NCBI RefSeq assembly: GCF_023100685.1
Contig: NZ_CP090064.1
Span: 1,302,001-1,366,000 of the forward strand
Length of the DNA stretch: 64,000 nt
Reading direction: 5' to 3'
Source: Proteus vulgaris
GTDB taxonomy: Bacteria > Pseudomonadota > Gammaproteobacteria > Enterobacterales > Enterobacteriaceae
A model generated the notes under the pieces. The model did not search any database. It was not told the origin of the DNA and worked only from the letters and a program-made list of their open reading frames with translations. The position numbers and the translations under genes were made by a program. Of the stretch, positions 42,270 through 52,331 are shown in pieces (the first letter of the stretch is position 1; every line of letters starts with the position of its first letter).

Positions 42270-43403
42270 ATGCAATGCGCACGCTTTAGTGCGGGTGATT
42301 GTCATTCTTGTGAATGGCTTTCTCTTGCTTATTCTGAACAAATCAAGAAAAAACAGCACAGCTTATTATCATTGCTACCTGAAGATTATGCTTTTAATAA
42401 ATTAGCGCCTGTTGAAAGCCAGCAAGCGCAATTTCGTAATAAAGCAAAAATGGTAGTCAGTGGCAGTGTTGAAAAACCTGTATTAGGTCTAAAAACACGA
42501 GAGGGTGTGGCTGTCGATTTATGCGAATGCCCTCTTTATCCTGACTCTTTTGCACCGACATTCCCAATTTTAAAAACATTTATAGCGAGAGCAGGATTAG
42601 TACCTTACGACATTGAGCGTCGCCGTGGTGAACTTAAGTTTATTTTATTAACTGAAAGCAGAAGCAATGGCACGATAATGTTGCGTTTTGTTTTGCGCTC
42701 AGAAAAAAAATTAGAACAACTTCACAAAGCACTTCCGTGGTTACAAGAACAACTGCCTCAATTAGCCGTTATCTCTGTGAATATTCAACCTGTTCATATG
42801 GCTATTCTTGAAGGTGAAAAAGAAATTATTCTGACTGAAAAAGCATTTTTGGATGAATCTTTTAATCAAATTCCATTACATATTCGTCCTAGAGGTTTTT
42901 TCCAAACTAATCCAGAGGTTGCTTCATCACTTTATGCTACGGCAGGTCGTTGGGTAAGAGAATTAAATATCTCACATTTGTGGGATATGTTTTGTGGATC
43001 AGGAGGCTTTGGATTACATTGCGCAGATAAATTGACCCAATTGACAGGAATTGAAATTAGCCCTGAAGCAATAGAATGTGCACGCCTCTCTGCTCATGAA
43101 TTAGGGCTAGAGCATGTTGAGTTTCAAGCCTTAGATTCAACCGGTTATGCATTAGCTAAAGAGTCAGTGCCTGAATTAGTGCTTGTTAATCCGCCAAGGC
43201 GAGGTATTGGTGAGGCATTGTGCGGTTATCTAAATAAAATGAAACCTCGCTTTATTCTGTACTCTAGCTGCAATGCTCAAACCATGGCTAAAGATATTCA
43301 GCAACTTTCTCATTATCGTATTGATAGAGTGCAGTTGTTTGATATGTTTCCTCATACTGCTCATTATGAAGTGCTTACATTATTGGTATTACAAGATAGT
43401 TAA
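42270..43403 (+). CDS. rlmC: 23S rRNA (uracil-747-C5)-methyltransferase
   Basis: This 377-residue SAM-dependent enzyme has an N-terminal [4Fe-4S] site: Cys3, Cys11, Cys14 ([16 protein letters not shown]) and Cys87 (LCECPLYP). The methyltransferase domain has [12 protein letters not shown] as the SAM loop, [10 protein letters not shown] and the catalytic Cys in [13 protein letters not shown], with the general-base Glu near HYEVLTL. It modifies U747 of 23S rRNA. The order ybjN-rlmC-art resembles E. coli without the pot genes between them. Confidence 0.95.
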   Translation: MQCARFSAGDCHSCEWLSLAYSEQIKKKQHSLLSLLPEDYAFNKLAPVESQQAQFRNKAKMVVSGSVEKPVLGLKTREGVAVDLCECPLYPDSFAPTFPILKTFIARAGLVPYDIERRRGELKFILLTESRSNGTIMLRFVLRSEKKLEQLHKALPWLQEQLPQLAVISVNIQPVHMAILEGEKEIILTEKAFLDESFNQIPLHIRPRGFFQTNPEVASSLYATAGRWVRELNISHLWDMFCGSGGFGLHCADKLTQLTGIEISPEAIECARLSAHELGLEHVEFQALDSTGYALAKESVPELVLVNPPRRGIGEALCGYLNKMKPRFILYSSCNAQTMAKDIQQLSHYRIDRVQLFDMFPHTAHYEVLTLLVLQDS

Positions 43404-43451
43404 GATATTCATTACAAAATAGGTAATGGGTGTTAGTATAAATAAGTATTT

Positions 43452-43484
43452 AACGCTCGATGGATAACATCGGGCGTTTTCTTT
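43452..43484 (+). terminator. Terminator after rlmC
   Basis: An 11-bp stem AACGCTCGATG / CATCGGGCGTT (with G-T pairing) and 5-nt loop are followed by a T-rich tract. Confidence 0.85.
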
Positions 43485-43509
43485 TTTGATTAGATAGGCA
43501 TTTTATTTT

Positions 43510-44709
43510 ATGCAGAATTTAAAAGCGTTGTTATTAGTGATGGTACTATTAGGGCCATTAGGGATTGATCTCTATTTACCGACTATACCTGCAATTGCTC
43601 AAGATTTAGGAAGCAGTGAATCCCTTATTCAATCGACTATCGCTTTATTTATTTTAGTGTTGGGGATAGGGCAACTTATATCAGGGCCTTTGGTGGATAA
43701 GTTTGGTCGTAAACCTATCGCTATCGCTGGGATCTTTATCTATATTGTGGGTTCTGTCATTGCAACGATTTCGACAGACTCAACGCTTTTTATTATTTCG
43801 CGATTATTACAAGCTTCAGCAGTGTGCTGTACCTCCGTTGTGGCTTTTACCTGCGTTCGTGACTGTTTTAATGGTAATGAAGCCGCCCGTGTTTTTGGCT
43901 TTTTAAATGGTACCTTAAATATTATTCCTGCACTTGCACCTTTATTAGGTGGATTATTAGCTGAGTATTGGGGATGGCGCGCGCCTTTCGGATTTTTAAT
44001 TTTCTATTCGGTATTTGTGCTAGTTTTGATCACTCGCTTCTTGCCTGAAACTAAACCTGAAAATACAGCTCAATCAAAACAGAAATTAGGTAAAACATAC
44101 CTTGAGATTTTATGTAGTAAACGTTTTTTAACTTTTGCCTTAGTGAATGCAGGCACAATGGGAATGGCGTTAACTTATGTTTCATTTGCCCCTATTGTGT
44201 TGATGAATGATGCGAAACTATCACCGCTGATTTTTTCCATTGTTTTTGGTGTAAATGGTTTTTGGATAATGTTTGTCAGTTTTTATGCAAACCGTGTGAT
44301 CCACCGTGTTGGCAGACCTATTTGTTTGATCTTAGGAGGCGGATTAATGGGATTAGGCTGCGTGAGTTTGTTATTAAGCTTAATGTTTATTCCTGCTGGA
44401 ATACAAAACCATTGGCTGATTTATATGCTCCCTGTAGCAAGTGCTTGTGCTGGATTAGCCTTTATTATGGGGCCTGCGACAAGTTATGCACTTGAGCCAT
44501 ATTCGCAAACGGCAGGCATTGCCTCTGCTTTAGTTGGTTTTATTCAAATGGCAGGCGGTGCTGCTTTTGGTTTAACTGCACTGGCATCACCTGTACAACC
44601 TAAATTAGCGTTAGCTGTTGTCATGTTAATTGGGAGTTTGTTGGCATGGAATGCGTATCGAGTAAGCCATAAAGAAGCGTTAATAGAAAAACAGGCTACA
44701 CAAAAATAG
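43510..44709 (+). CDS. Bcr/CflA-type MFS drug efflux transporter
   Basis: This 399-residue MFS protein has 12 predicted spans. Drug:H+ antiporter signatures are visible: LGPLGIDLYLPTIPAIA in span 1, GPLVDKFGRKPI in the loop between spans 2 and 3 (motif A), and LAPLLGGLLAEYWGWRAPF at span 5 (motif C). This fits the Bcr/CflA group that exports bicyclomycin, chloramphenicol-type compounds or other drugs; the actual substrate is unknown. It sits between rlmC and the art operon, where E. coli has no such gene. It is flanked by a terminator on each side, so it is monocistronic. Confidence 0.88.
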   Translation: MQNLKALLLVMVLLGPLGIDLYLPTIPAIAQDLGSSESLIQSTIALFILVLGIGQLISGPLVDKFGRKPIAIAGIFIYIVGSVIATISTDSTLFIISRLLQASAVCCTSVVAFTCVRDCFNGNEAARVFGFLNGTLNIIPALAPLLGGLLAEYWGWRAPFGFLIFYSVFVLVLITRFLPETKPENTAQSKQKLGKTYLEILCSKRFLTFALVNAGTMGMALTYVSFAPIVLMNDAKLSPLIFSIVFGVNGFWIMFVSFYANRVIHRVGRPICLILGGGLMGLGCVSLLLSLMFIPAGIQNHWLIYMLPVASACAGLAFIMGPATSYALEPYSQTAGIASALVGFIQMAGGAAFGLTALASPVQPKLALAVVMLIGSLLAWNAYRVSHKEALIEKQATQK

Positions 44710-44737
44710 GACATGTATTTGTTGTTTATTCCAACAT

Positions 44738-44778
44738 AAAAAATACCCCAGAGTGAAAAAAATCTGGGGTATTTTTTT
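44738..44778. terminator. Bidirectional terminator between the MFS gene and artM
   Basis: A 15-bp stem AAAAAATACCCCAGA / TCTGGGGTATTTTTT with a 10-nt loop; A and T runs on both sides serve the two convergent genes. Confidence 0.92.
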
Positions 44779-44801
44779 ATCGACAGTTTGGTTTAGACGT
44801 T

Positions 44802-45470
44802 TTAATTACGATGTTCAAACTCTAAGGCTTTTTTCTCAATCAATCTCATTAGAAGTGTCAGTATTCCGTTGATGCCTAAATAAATAATACCTGCGGCAAC
44901 AAAGACCATCACATCATAACTTTGACCAAATACTTGTCGGCTATAACCTGTTAATTCAAGCAATGTGATCGTACTGGCGAGTGAGGTACTTTTAAATATC
45001 AATACAACTTCGTTTGAATAGGATGAAAGCGCACGCTTAAATGCATAAGGCAATATTACTCTTGCTGTTTGCACTGGCGACATACCTAATGCTTGGCAAG
45101 ATTGCCATTGTCCTGAAGGAATAGCTCTTACTGCACCATAAAAAAGTAAGGTTGAATAAGCGGCACTATTTAATGCTAATGTGACCATGGCACAAAACCA
45201 CGGTGTTGATAATAACTCCCAAATCAGAGGGAATTTTTGCAACACAGGAAATTGTCCAGGGCCATAATAGATTAAGAAAAACTGCACTAATAACGGTGTA
45301 CCGGTAAATAAGGTGATATACGCTTTTACAATTTGAGTAATAACAGGGGTTTTTAATGCCAAAATAAAGGTCATTAAAACTGAAAGTGTAAATGCTACCA
45401 ATAAAGCCACTAATGTTAATGACAAGCTGGTTGGTAATCCCGGTAAAATATCAACAATATAATCCCACAT
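44802..45470 (-). CDS. artM: Arginine ABC transporter permease ArtM
   Basis: This 222-residue inner-membrane permease of the polar amino acid family (HisM/GlnP type) has about five spans, with the EAA-like loop AVRAIPSGQWQSCQALGMSPVQT (part) and LFTGTPLLVQFFLIYYGPGQ near the N-terminus. With ArtQ it forms the channel of the ArtPQM arginine importer. It is the last gene of artPIQM; its ATG overlaps the artQ stop by one base. Confidence 0.94.
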   Translation of the reverse strand: MWDYIVDILPGLPTSLSLTLVALLVAFTLSVLMTFILALKTPVITQIVKAYITLFTGTPLLVQFFLIYYGPGQFPVLQKFPLIWELLSTPWFCAMVTLALNSAAYSTLLFYGAVRAIPSGQWQSCQALGMSPVQTARVILPYAFKRALSSYSNEVVLIFKSTSLASTITLLELTGYSRQVFGQSYDVMVFVAAGIIYLGINGILTLLMRLIEKKALEFEHRN

Positions 45471-46174
45471 TATGAGGCACTCCGTTCAAATCGAGTTGTT
45501 CTCATTTCTAACCATTTCAGGATATATTGACTGACTAGCGTAATGGCTAAATAAATCAGTGCAACAATGCTATACCAAGTAAAAGGCTCTTGAGTTCTAT
45601 TAGCTATACTTTGTGTCTGTAACATTAAATCATTAACACTGATTAATGAGACTAAAGCCGTATCTTTTAATAAAACTAACCACTGATTACCTAAACCAGG
45701 TAAAGCATGACGCCACATTTGAGGCATAATAAAGCGGAAGAAAATAGTAATACGACCCATACCTAACGCTTGGCCGGCTTCCCATTGTCCTGTTGGTACC
45801 GCTTTTAAGGCGCCACGTAATGTTTGTGAAGCATAAGAAGCATAAAGAAGTGAAAGGGCGATAACACCACAATAGAAAGGTAGAGATTCAGTATCACCAA
45901 AATCTATTTGTAAGGTGAAAGAACCTAATTCAATGCCATCCATTAAGATCATGACACCTTGTAAGGTGCCATAATAGACAAAAAGAACCACCAGCATTTC
46001 TGGTAGTCCTCTGATTAGTGTTACCCAGCATGTTCCCAAGAAAGCAAAGGCTTTCCATCTCGCGGATTCCCATGCTGTAAACAACATGGCGAGAACTAAT
46101 CCAATGATAAGAGCAGAAATAGCAAGTGAGACCGTAGTAACGGCCGCACCTGCTAGAGTTGTTATTTCATTCAT
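45470..46174 (-). CDS. artQ: Arginine ABC transporter permease ArtQ
   Basis: The 234-residue partner permease of ArtM has the conserved loop [20 protein letters not shown] that docks on the ATPase, and [17 protein letters not shown] in the first transport domain. It follows artI by 17 bp and overlaps artM by one base, so both permeases are made in equal amounts. Confidence 0.94.
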   Translation of the reverse strand: MNEITTLAGAAVTTVSLAISALIIGLVLAMLFTAWESARWKAFAFLGTCWVTLIRGLPEMLVVLFVYYGTLQGVMILMDGIELGSFTLQIDFGDTESLPFYCGVIALSLLYASYASQTLRGALKAVPTGQWEAGQALGMGRITIFFRFIMPQMWRHALPGLGNQWLVLLKDTALVSLISVNDLMLQTQSIANRTQEPFTWYSIVALIYLAITLVSQYILKWLEMRTTRFERSAS

Positions 46175-46191
46175 TTATTAAGCTATTATTG

Positions 46192-46926
46192 TTATTCAAA
46201 CCATTTTTTATAAATGACATCATAAGTGCCATCAGCTTTTACTTCAGCTAATGCTTTGTTTAATTTATCTTGTAAATCAGCATTGCCTTTTCTTACTGCG
46301 ATCGCAAGGCCTGTACCAAAATAGTTAGGATCTGCAACTTTATCGCCTACAATACCTAATTCAGGATTTTTTTTCAGCCATTCATTTACAACTGCAGTGT
46401 CACCAAAGATAGCTTCAATACGACCATTTTTAAGATCTAATACTGCATTTTGGTAACTGTCATAAGGAACAGTTTTCATTTCTTTGTGTTGCTCATTGAT
46501 GAATTTCTGATGGGTAGTCCCATTCTGTACACCAATTTGTTTACCTTTTAAGCTAGCAACATCAGAGATTTTACCTGTTACTGTAATAAATACAGCGGAG
46601 TTATCATAGTAAGAATCCGTAAAATCAACTTGTTTTTGACGCTCAGGGGTAATATCAATACCTGCCATTAATGCTTCAAAACGACGGAATTTCAGACTAG
46701 GAATTAAGCTATCAAAAGACTGATTGGTAAAGGTACAATCCGCATTAATTTTTGCACACATTGCATTGGCGAGATCAACATCAAATCCTACAATTTGGTT
46801 ATTCGCATCAATCATTTCAAATGGCGGATATGTTGCTTCAGTGGCAAAACGGATTGTCTCTTTCTCAGCCGCAGTTGCAGAAAGTGTAATACTGGTCAGA
46901 AGTGCTGCAAATAATATTTTTTTCAT
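46192..46926 (-). CDS. artI: Periplasmic arginine-binding protein
   Basis: This 244-residue solute-binding protein has a signal peptide MKKILFAALLTSITLSATAA. The SBP family 3 fold shows TEATYPPFEMIDANNQIVGFD (part), FDSLIPSLKFRR, GIDITPERQKQVDFT, GVQNGTTHQKF and GDTAVVNEWL. It is closer to E. coli ArtI than to ArtJ, but either name could apply, as only one binding protein is encoded here. It captures arginine (perhaps other basic amino acids) for ArtPQM and lies between artP and artQ as in artPIQM. Confidence 0.93.
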   Translation of the reverse strand: MKKILFAALLTSITLSATAAEKETIRFATEATYPPFEMIDANNQIVGFDVDLANAMCAKINADCTFTNQSFDSLIPSLKFRRFEALMAGIDITPERQKQVDFTDSYYDNSAVFITVTGKISDVASLKGKQIGVQNGTTHQKFINEQHKEMKTVPYDSYQNAVLDLKNGRIEAIFGDTAVVNEWLKKNPELGIVGDKVADPNYFGTGLAIAVRKGNADLQDKLNKALAEVKADGTYDVIYKKWFE

Positions 46927-46940
46927 TGTCTGATCCCGAT

Positions 46941-47669
46941 TTAGTGTGACAAGTAATTAGCAAAAGCTTCCGTTTGTGGAGCAGTGAAACGATAGTTATC
47001 ACCTTGCTCTATAATACGGCCGTTTTCCATATATACAACTTTGCTCGCGGCTTTGCGTGCAATTTCAACTTCATGGGTCACAATCACTTGTGTAATACCC
47101 GTTTCAGAAAGCTCTTTAATAATATCAACAACTTGAGCTGTAATTTCAGGATCTAATGCCGCTGTCGGTTCATCAAATAAGAGAACTTGAGGCTCCATCA
47201 TTAATGCTCTTGCAATGGCAACACGTTGTTGCTGTCCACCCGATAAATGTAGTGGGAAGCGTCCTGCATAATCACTTAAACGTAAACGTTCAAGTAACTT
47301 CATTGCTTTTTCTTTAGCCTGCGGTTTTGATAAACCTAATACACGACAAGGTGCTTCAATTAAATTATCAAGAACCGTCAGGTGCGGCCATAAATTATAT
47401 TGTTGAAATACCATGCCCACATTTTGGCGTAATGAACGAATTGCCTTTGCGTTAGGCTGTTGGTTAAAGTCAAAATGTAGACCTGCAATTTCTAATTCGC
47501 CTGAACGTGGCAATTCTAATAAATTAAGAACTCTCATTAGTGAGCTCTTACCTGCACCACTTGGTCCTAATAGAACCATTGTTTCACCAGCAGAGCATTC
47601 CAGATTAATATCATAGAGTGCTTGGTGCGAACCGTAGAAACAATTTATGTTTTTTAATTGAATACTCAT
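46941..47669 (-). CDS. artP: Arginine ABC transporter ATPase ArtP
   Basis: This 242-residue ABC ATPase has Walker [10 protein letters not shown], signature [15 protein letters not shown], Walker B VLLFDEP and the H-loop [10 protein letters not shown] set the start at [13 protein letters not shown] (ATG 47669), matching E. coli ArtP; the 11 upstream codons of the longer frame are unlike it. It is the first gene of artPIQM and powers arginine import. Two ARG-box-like sites lie 48-83 bp upstream, so ArgR repression is expected. Confidence 0.94.
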   Translation of the reverse strand: MSIQLKNINCFYGSHQALYDINLECSAGETMVLLGPSGAGKSSLMRVLNLLELPRSGELEIAGLHFDFNQQPNAKAIRSLRQNVGMVFQQYNLWPHLTVLDNLIEAPCRVLGLSKPQAKEKAMKLLERLRLSDYAGRFPLHLSGGQQQRVAIARALMMEPQVLLFDEPTAALDPEITAQVVDIIKELSETGITQVIVTHEVEIARKAASKVVYMENGRIIEQGDNYRFTAPQTEAFANYLSH

Positions 47670-47716
47670 GCGTTTTTTCTGAATAGTCATTAACTGGTTC
47701 AAATAATAAAACGGTA

Positions 47717-47752
47717 AGAATAATTATGCAACTAAAACTGCATAATAAAGTG
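47717..47752 (-). promoter_or_regulatory. Pair of ARG-box-like ArgR sites upstream of artP
   Basis: AGAATAATTATGCA (47717-47730) and TGCATAATAAAGTG (47739-47752) resemble the ARG box core TGAATAATTATTCA. They are offset by 22 bp, near the 21-bp phasing of paired ARG boxes, and together form an ATTATGCA-N8-TGCATAAT dyad. Position 48-83 bp before the ATG suits repression. Confidence 0.6.
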
Positions 47753-47781
47753 GTTTTTTTACGTAAAAATGGGTAATTCAG

Positions 47782-49239
47782 CTATTTTTTTTCACTCTTA
47801 GGTGAATTTTTATCCAGTTCATAAGCGTTATTACTTATGGTTTTAGCCATGCCTTTGAAAATAAATAAATGCGCAGGCATCATCGCAAACCAATAAAGTA
47901 ATCCACTAAAACCGGCAGGGTGCCACCAAGCACGAACATCGATTGAACGAAGATTACCACTATCATGGATAGTAAAAGAAAGGCGACCTAAACCGGGAGC
48001 TTTCATTCCAAATAATAAGGTTAGTTGTTTTTCTGGCTCTAGTTTGATCACTCGCCAACCATCAATCATATCGCCAAGTTCTAATGTTTCTCTAGAAGGG
48101 CGTCCGTAAGTCACTTTATTTCCGACCATATCATCCATAATTGCGCGGGTTTTCCATAGCGCATTACCATAAAAATAGCCTTGTTTTCCACCGATTTGTT
48201 GCACAGTATGCCAAAGGGATGCCGCGCTTGCCGGTGTAGATACTGTACAACCTGCATTTTTAGGGTAATAACCATAACCCGGTTTCCAGCGATTACGAAC
48301 AGCAGGAGAGTAACCCCAATCTTGGTTATCTAAAGCCGCTTCTTCATCAGCGAGTGTTTCTTTTACTGCATCATCAAATTTAATTAGGGATTGAGGAATA
48401 AGTTTACGTAATGGCTCATCGTTGGCAGGAAGATCATATTTAAGCCCTTGGATCAGCTCTTTGGCAATAGAGGTTGGCACAGACGTTATCATACTGATAA
48501 AGCCCGCAGAAATAAGACTGCCCGGCATAGGTAGCGGGATCAGCACTCGTTTTTTACCTGAGATTTTAATAAAGCGCTCAAAAAGGGTCTGATAGCTAAT
48601 ATATTCGGGGCCACCAGCATCAAAAATACGATGTTGATGTGTGGGATGATGGATAATTTCTGTTAAATAGTGAATTAAGTTTTTTAAGGCAATAGGAGAC
48701 GATTTTGAACGAACCCAGCGCGGAGGCGTAAGAATAGGGAGGTTATAAACCATATCACGCATAATTTCAAAGGCGGCAGAGCCAGGGCCGACAATCATTG
48801 AGGTACGAATTTCAGTTACAGGGATCGCGCTTGTTCTTAATACCTCACCCGTGAGTTTTCGGGCAATGAGATGAGGTGAATATTGCTGATCTTCATGTTG
48901 TAAGGCACTTAAAAAAATAATTTGTTTAACTTCTGTGCCTTCTAATGCTTCCACAACATTAATTGCCGCTTTACGCTCTTGCTCAACTAAATTATGTGCA
49001 TCGCCCATGCTGTGAACAAGATAGTACACAATATCAGTATCATGCATGATTTTGTTTAAGGTTTCTGGATTGTGTAAATCCACAAAAATACAGCGTGTAT
49101 TTTCCCAACCTTGAGACATCATCCAGTCAACTCTGCGCGCTCCCGCAGTGACTTGATGACCTTGTTTTATCAGAGCTGGAATAAGATTTTGACCAATATG
49201 GCCACTTGCACCAAGTACTAATACACGCTGTTGATTCAT
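47782..49239 (-). CDS. ybjT: YbjT, SDR-type NAD(P)-binding protein with DUF2867
   Basis: The 485-residue protein has an N-terminal Rossmann domain with VLGASGHIGQNLIPALIKQGH (part; residues 7-27), similar to NmrA/atypical SDR proteins, and VYYLVHSMGD and IFLSALQHED segments (~1-300). The C-terminal ~170 residues are a DUF2867 domain with WHTVQQIGGKQGYFYGNALW, ending in a hydrophobic stretch (GLLYWFAMMPAHLFIFKGM) that could touch the membrane. E. coli YbjT has the same layout. Function is unknown. It lies in the conserved block artP-ybjT-lysO. Confidence 0.9.
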   Translation of the reverse strand: MNQQRVLVLGASGHIGQNLIPALIKQGHQVTAGARRVDWMMSQGWENTRCIFVDLHNPETLNKIMHDTDIVYYLVHSMGDAHNLVEQERKAAINVVEALEGTEVKQIIFLSALQHEDQQYSPHLIARKLTGEVLRTSAIPVTEIRTSMIVGPGSAAFEIMRDMVYNLPILTPPRWVRSKSSPIALKNLIHYLTEIIHHPTHQHRIFDAGGPEYISYQTLFERFIKISGKKRVLIPLPMPGSLISAGFISMITSVPTSIAKELIQGLKYDLPANDEPLRKLIPQSLIKFDDAVKETLADEEAALDNQDWGYSPAVRNRWKPGYGYYPKNAGCTVSTPASAASLWHTVQQIGGKQGYFYGNALWKTRAIMDDMVGNKVTYGRPSRETLELGDMIDGWRVIKLEPEKQLTLLFGMKAPGLGRLSFTIHDSGNLRSIDVRAWWHPAGFSGLLYWFAMMPAHLFIFKGMAKTISNNAYELDKNSPKSEKK

Positions 49240-49291
49240 TGTTAATCCACTGTAAAAAGAGAACGTTATTGTTCTATTGTTACTGATTTTT

Positions 49292-50194
49292 CTATGAAGT
49301 AAAGAAAGCCATTAATATTGGAGTGATTAAACTTAACACGAATCCGTGCACAATGGCTGCAGGCACAATGGCAACACCACCACTTCTTTGTAAAACAGGT
49401 AACGTAAAGTCCATGGAAGTTGAACCACAAATCCCTAATGCCGTGTTTCTATAACGATTAATAATGATAGGAATAAGCATAATTGCCGCTAATTCACGCA
49501 TTAAGTCATTGAAAAACGCAGTACTACCAATAACAGGGCCAAATGCATCGGTAAGTACAATCCCAGATAAAGAGTACCAACCATATCCAGATGCAATGGC
49601 TAATCCCATTTTCATCGGTAATCCTAGTAAATAAGCAGCTAAAGCACCACCTGCAAGCGCACTCACCCCCATGACGACAGCAACGGTTGTTCCTCTGCGA
49701 TTAATTAAAATTTGCTTTGGGCTCATTCCGCTATTACGCAATTGTAATCCTACTAGCCATAGCAAGAAGATAAGCGCACCTTGGCTGGCATGAGATGCAT
49801 AATGAAAAATTGACCAACCCGTTAAGCCTACAAAAAAACCGACAACAACCACACCGCATAATTGCAGCGATTCAAGTACCATTTTTATGCGTGATGGTGG
49901 CTTAGATTGCTTATGTGCAGGGACATGCCAAGGATCTTTTTTATCCAATAGCCATAAAAATAGTAAATTTGCCCCAAAGGTACATAAAAAGAAAACGCTG
50001 GCATAAGCAAGAATAGAGACTAAATTTTCACCAATATTATCTAACATGGCTAAACTGACGCCCATTAGAAATAGGATAACGTAAACCATCGCACTAAGTA
50101 GGCGATTTGCCAGATGAAGTAATGGGCGATTGTTTAATTTAATCAAATACCCTACAAAAAGCGGAAGTAGGATAATCAATAACCCTGATAACAT
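49292..50194 (-). CDS. lysO: L-lysine exporter LysO
   Basis: This 300-residue LysO-family (DUF340) inner-membrane protein has about eight spans. Family motifs include GASALAGG in the middle (residues ~175-185) and SGYGWYSLSGIVLTDAFGP with the acidic residue required for export. It exports lysine and gives resistance to toxic analogues such as thialysine. In E. coli the gene is controlled by lysine through ArgP and by ArgR; no clear ARG box was found here. Confidence 0.92.
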   Translation of the reverse strand: MLSGLLIILLPLFVGYLIKLNNRPLLHLANRLLSAMVYVILFLMGVSLAMLDNIGENLVSILAYASVFFLCTFGANLLFLWLLDKKDPWHVPAHKQSKPPSRIKMVLESLQLCGVVVVGFFVGLTGWSIFHYASHASQGALIFLLWLVGLQLRNSGMSPKQILINRRGTTVAVVMGVSALAGGALAAYLLGLPMKMGLAIASGYGWYSLSGIVLTDAFGPVIGSTAFFNDLMRELAAIMLIPIIINRYRNTALGICGSTSMDFTLPVLQRSGGVAIVPAAIVHGFVLSLITPILMAFFTS

Positions 50195-50531
50195 TTCTAT
50201 TCCTTACTGAGTGCACTCAAATTATAAAATAAACTAATAACGTTGTCTGCATTATAACATTTACTTATGTTGTTGTGGATACAGAAGCTAAGATAAATCT
50301 AAAATTTTTATTGAAGCCATGAGCCTAACATGTTTACCGATAAGTGGCTTTAATTGTTTGAAAAGCGAACGATTTGGGTATATATCGAATAGTTGAGTAA
50401 ATTTTATTACGACACTCTTTAACTGTGATTTAATGAAAACATTCATTAAGTGAAATTATTGGCAGATTAAGCATAAAATTAAGATAGGAAGAATAAAAAA
50501 CATAGCTTAGTCGTAACTAACGAGGGAATTT
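50195..50531. promoter_or_regulatory. Divergent lysO/ybjD region with a palindrome
   Basis: A 337-bp gap between divergent genes. A perfect 8-bp inverted repeat TTAATGAA-AACA-TTCATTAA lies at 50430-50449, about 80-100 bp before ybjD. GAGTGCACTC is a short palindrome close to the lysO start (50208-50217). Either may be an operator; the regulators are unknown. Confidence 0.45.
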
Positions 50532-52208
50532 ATGTATTTAGAAAGAGTGGAAATAGTTGGATTCCGTGGACTTAATCGTCTTTCATTACCTCTTGATATG
50601 AATACAGTCTTAGTGGGTGAAAATGCGTGGGGTAAAAGCTCATTACTTGATGCGTTAACACTCAGCTTGGGTATTGAAACCTATCAATATGCATTTACAC
50701 CTGATGATTTCCATCGTCTGCCGAATGAGCCGGAAGAAAATAGTAAAAAAACGCTACAAATTATTCTGACATTTACTGAATCACGCCCTGGACGACATCG
50801 TTCTTATCGTTTTCACAAAATAGCGCCTGTATGGGTTGCAAATGGTGATGAACTAAAACATATCTATTACCGCATCAGTGCTGAATTAGATGAACAAAAA
50901 AATGTAAAAACATTCCGCTATTTTCTGGATAAAGAAGGAAAGCAAATTCGCTTACCTAATGGACAAACTCAAGAAATTATTGCAGAGATTGTTAGGCTTT
51001 ATCCTGTTCTTCGCTTGCAAGATGCGCGTTTTGTTCGTGATCTTACCTCTGACGTTATCGATCCTCATAATAACCCTCATCGAGAAGCGTTTAATAATAA
51101 AATGAGTGAGTTAACCAAGGCATTAGTTAAAAATCCAGACGAGTTGTCAGATGAGGATTTACGTGAAGGGCTAGATGCCATGCAACAGCTACTAGGGCAC
51201 TATTTTGCTGATCATGGTTCATTGTTGTTTAAATCACATGCTCGTCATCGTAAAGTCAATGAGCCTCATGTACGTGGCTGGCACGCATTAGAAAATATTA
51301 ATAAGGTGTTGGCAAAACCGAATCAACGAAGCATTCGATTAATTATCCTAGGAATGTTCTCCTCTATATTACAGTCTCGAGGTAGCGTTGCATTAGATCC
51401 TTATGCAAGGCCTATCGTTATTGTAGAAAACCCTGAAACACGTTTACATCCTATTATGCTTTCGGTGGCTTGGGGATTACTTAATCTTTTTTCACTACAA
51501 CGTATAACAACGACTAATTCAGGTGAGTTACTTTCATTAGCACCATTAGAAAGTGTGTGTCGTTTAGTACGTGATACTGACAAAGTAGCTGCTTATCGTG
51601 TTGGTAATCAGCAATTACATTCAGATGAAGAACGACGTATTTCATTTCATATTCGTTATAACAGGCCGTCTGCACTTTTTGCTCGTTGCTGGTTATTAGT
51701 TGAAGGTGAAACAGAAATTTGGTTAATGAACGAGTTGGCAAGACAATGTAATTATTTCTTTGAAGCCGAAGGAATAAAAGTTATTGAATTTGCACAATGT
51801 GGACTTAAGCCATTATTAAAGTATGCAACGTATATGGGAATAGAATGGCATACCTTAGTGGATGGTGATGAAGCGGGTAAGAAATATGCCGCAACCGTTA
51901 AAGATTTTGCATCAAAAAGCAATGATGCGGAGCGTGATAGATTAACAAAACTCCCCGCCTTAGATATGGAACATTTTTTATACAAAGAAGGCTTTCGCAA
52001 TGTGTATCATGATGTTGCAGGTGTACCTGATAATGAAAAATGGCCAACTCGACGTGTGATTATTAAAGCTATCCAACGCTCATCAAAACCAGATCTCGCA
52101 CTAACGGTAGCTAACAATGCTGCTCAACGAGGAGTAGACTCCATCCCCTCCATACTGAAAAGTATGTTTTCTCGTGTTGCATGGCTTGCTAGAGGCAAAG
52201 CAAATTAG
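50532..52208 (+). CDS. ybjD: OLD-family ATP-dependent nuclease-like protein YbjD
   Basis: This 558-residue protein has an N-terminal AAA/ABC-type ATPase with Walker A GENAWGKSS (29-37) and VIVENPETRLHPIML (part) as Walker B region. A C-terminal Toprim domain starts at WLLVEGETEIWLMNELA and has DGDEAGKKYA, the acidic residues of the metal-dependent nuclease site. Overcoming-lysogenization-defect proteins act on DNA, and some are phage-defence effectors such as GajA; E. coli YbjD is a chromosomally conserved member of unknown role. It is not paired with a GajB-type helicase here, so a Gabija-like system is not supported. Confidence 0.9.
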   Translation: MYLERVEIVGFRGLNRLSLPLDMNTVLVGENAWGKSSLLDALTLSLGIETYQYAFTPDDFHRLPNEPEENSKKTLQIILTFTESRPGRHRSYRFHKIAPVWVANGDELKHIYYRISAELDEQKNVKTFRYFLDKEGKQIRLPNGQTQEIIAEIVRLYPVLRLQDARFVRDLTSDVIDPHNNPHREAFNNKMSELTKALVKNPDELSDEDLREGLDAMQQLLGHYFADHGSLLFKSHARHRKVNEPHVRGWHALENINKVLAKPNQRSIRLIILGMFSSILQSRGSVALDPYARPIVIVENPETRLHPIMLSVAWGLLNLFSLQRITTTNSGELLSLAPLESVCRLVRDTDKVAAYRVGNQQLHSDEERRISFHIRYNRPSALFARCWLLVEGETEIWLMNELARQCNYFFEAEGIKVIEFAQCGLKPLLKYATYMGIEWHTLVDGDEAGKKYAATVKDFASKSNDAERDRLTKLPALDMEHFLYKEGFRNVYHDVAGVPDNEKWPTRRVIIKAIQRSSKPDLALTVANNAAQRGVDSIPSILKSMFSRVAWLARGKAN

Positions 52209-52331
52209 GCCGTTATAGCAAGAAAGATAAACGCACGGGATCAATGTAAATTCTATTTAGCGATGAAGATGAATATCATCGCTAAAGTTTCTTATGGTTT
52301 ATTAAATTGTTATGTTTAGGAAGGATATTGT

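Noticed and set aside
50532..52208. YbjD as part of a Gabija- or OLD-type phage-defence operon
   Set aside because: No helicase, reverse transcriptase or other partner gene adjoins it; it sits in the same conserved place as E. coli ybjD.
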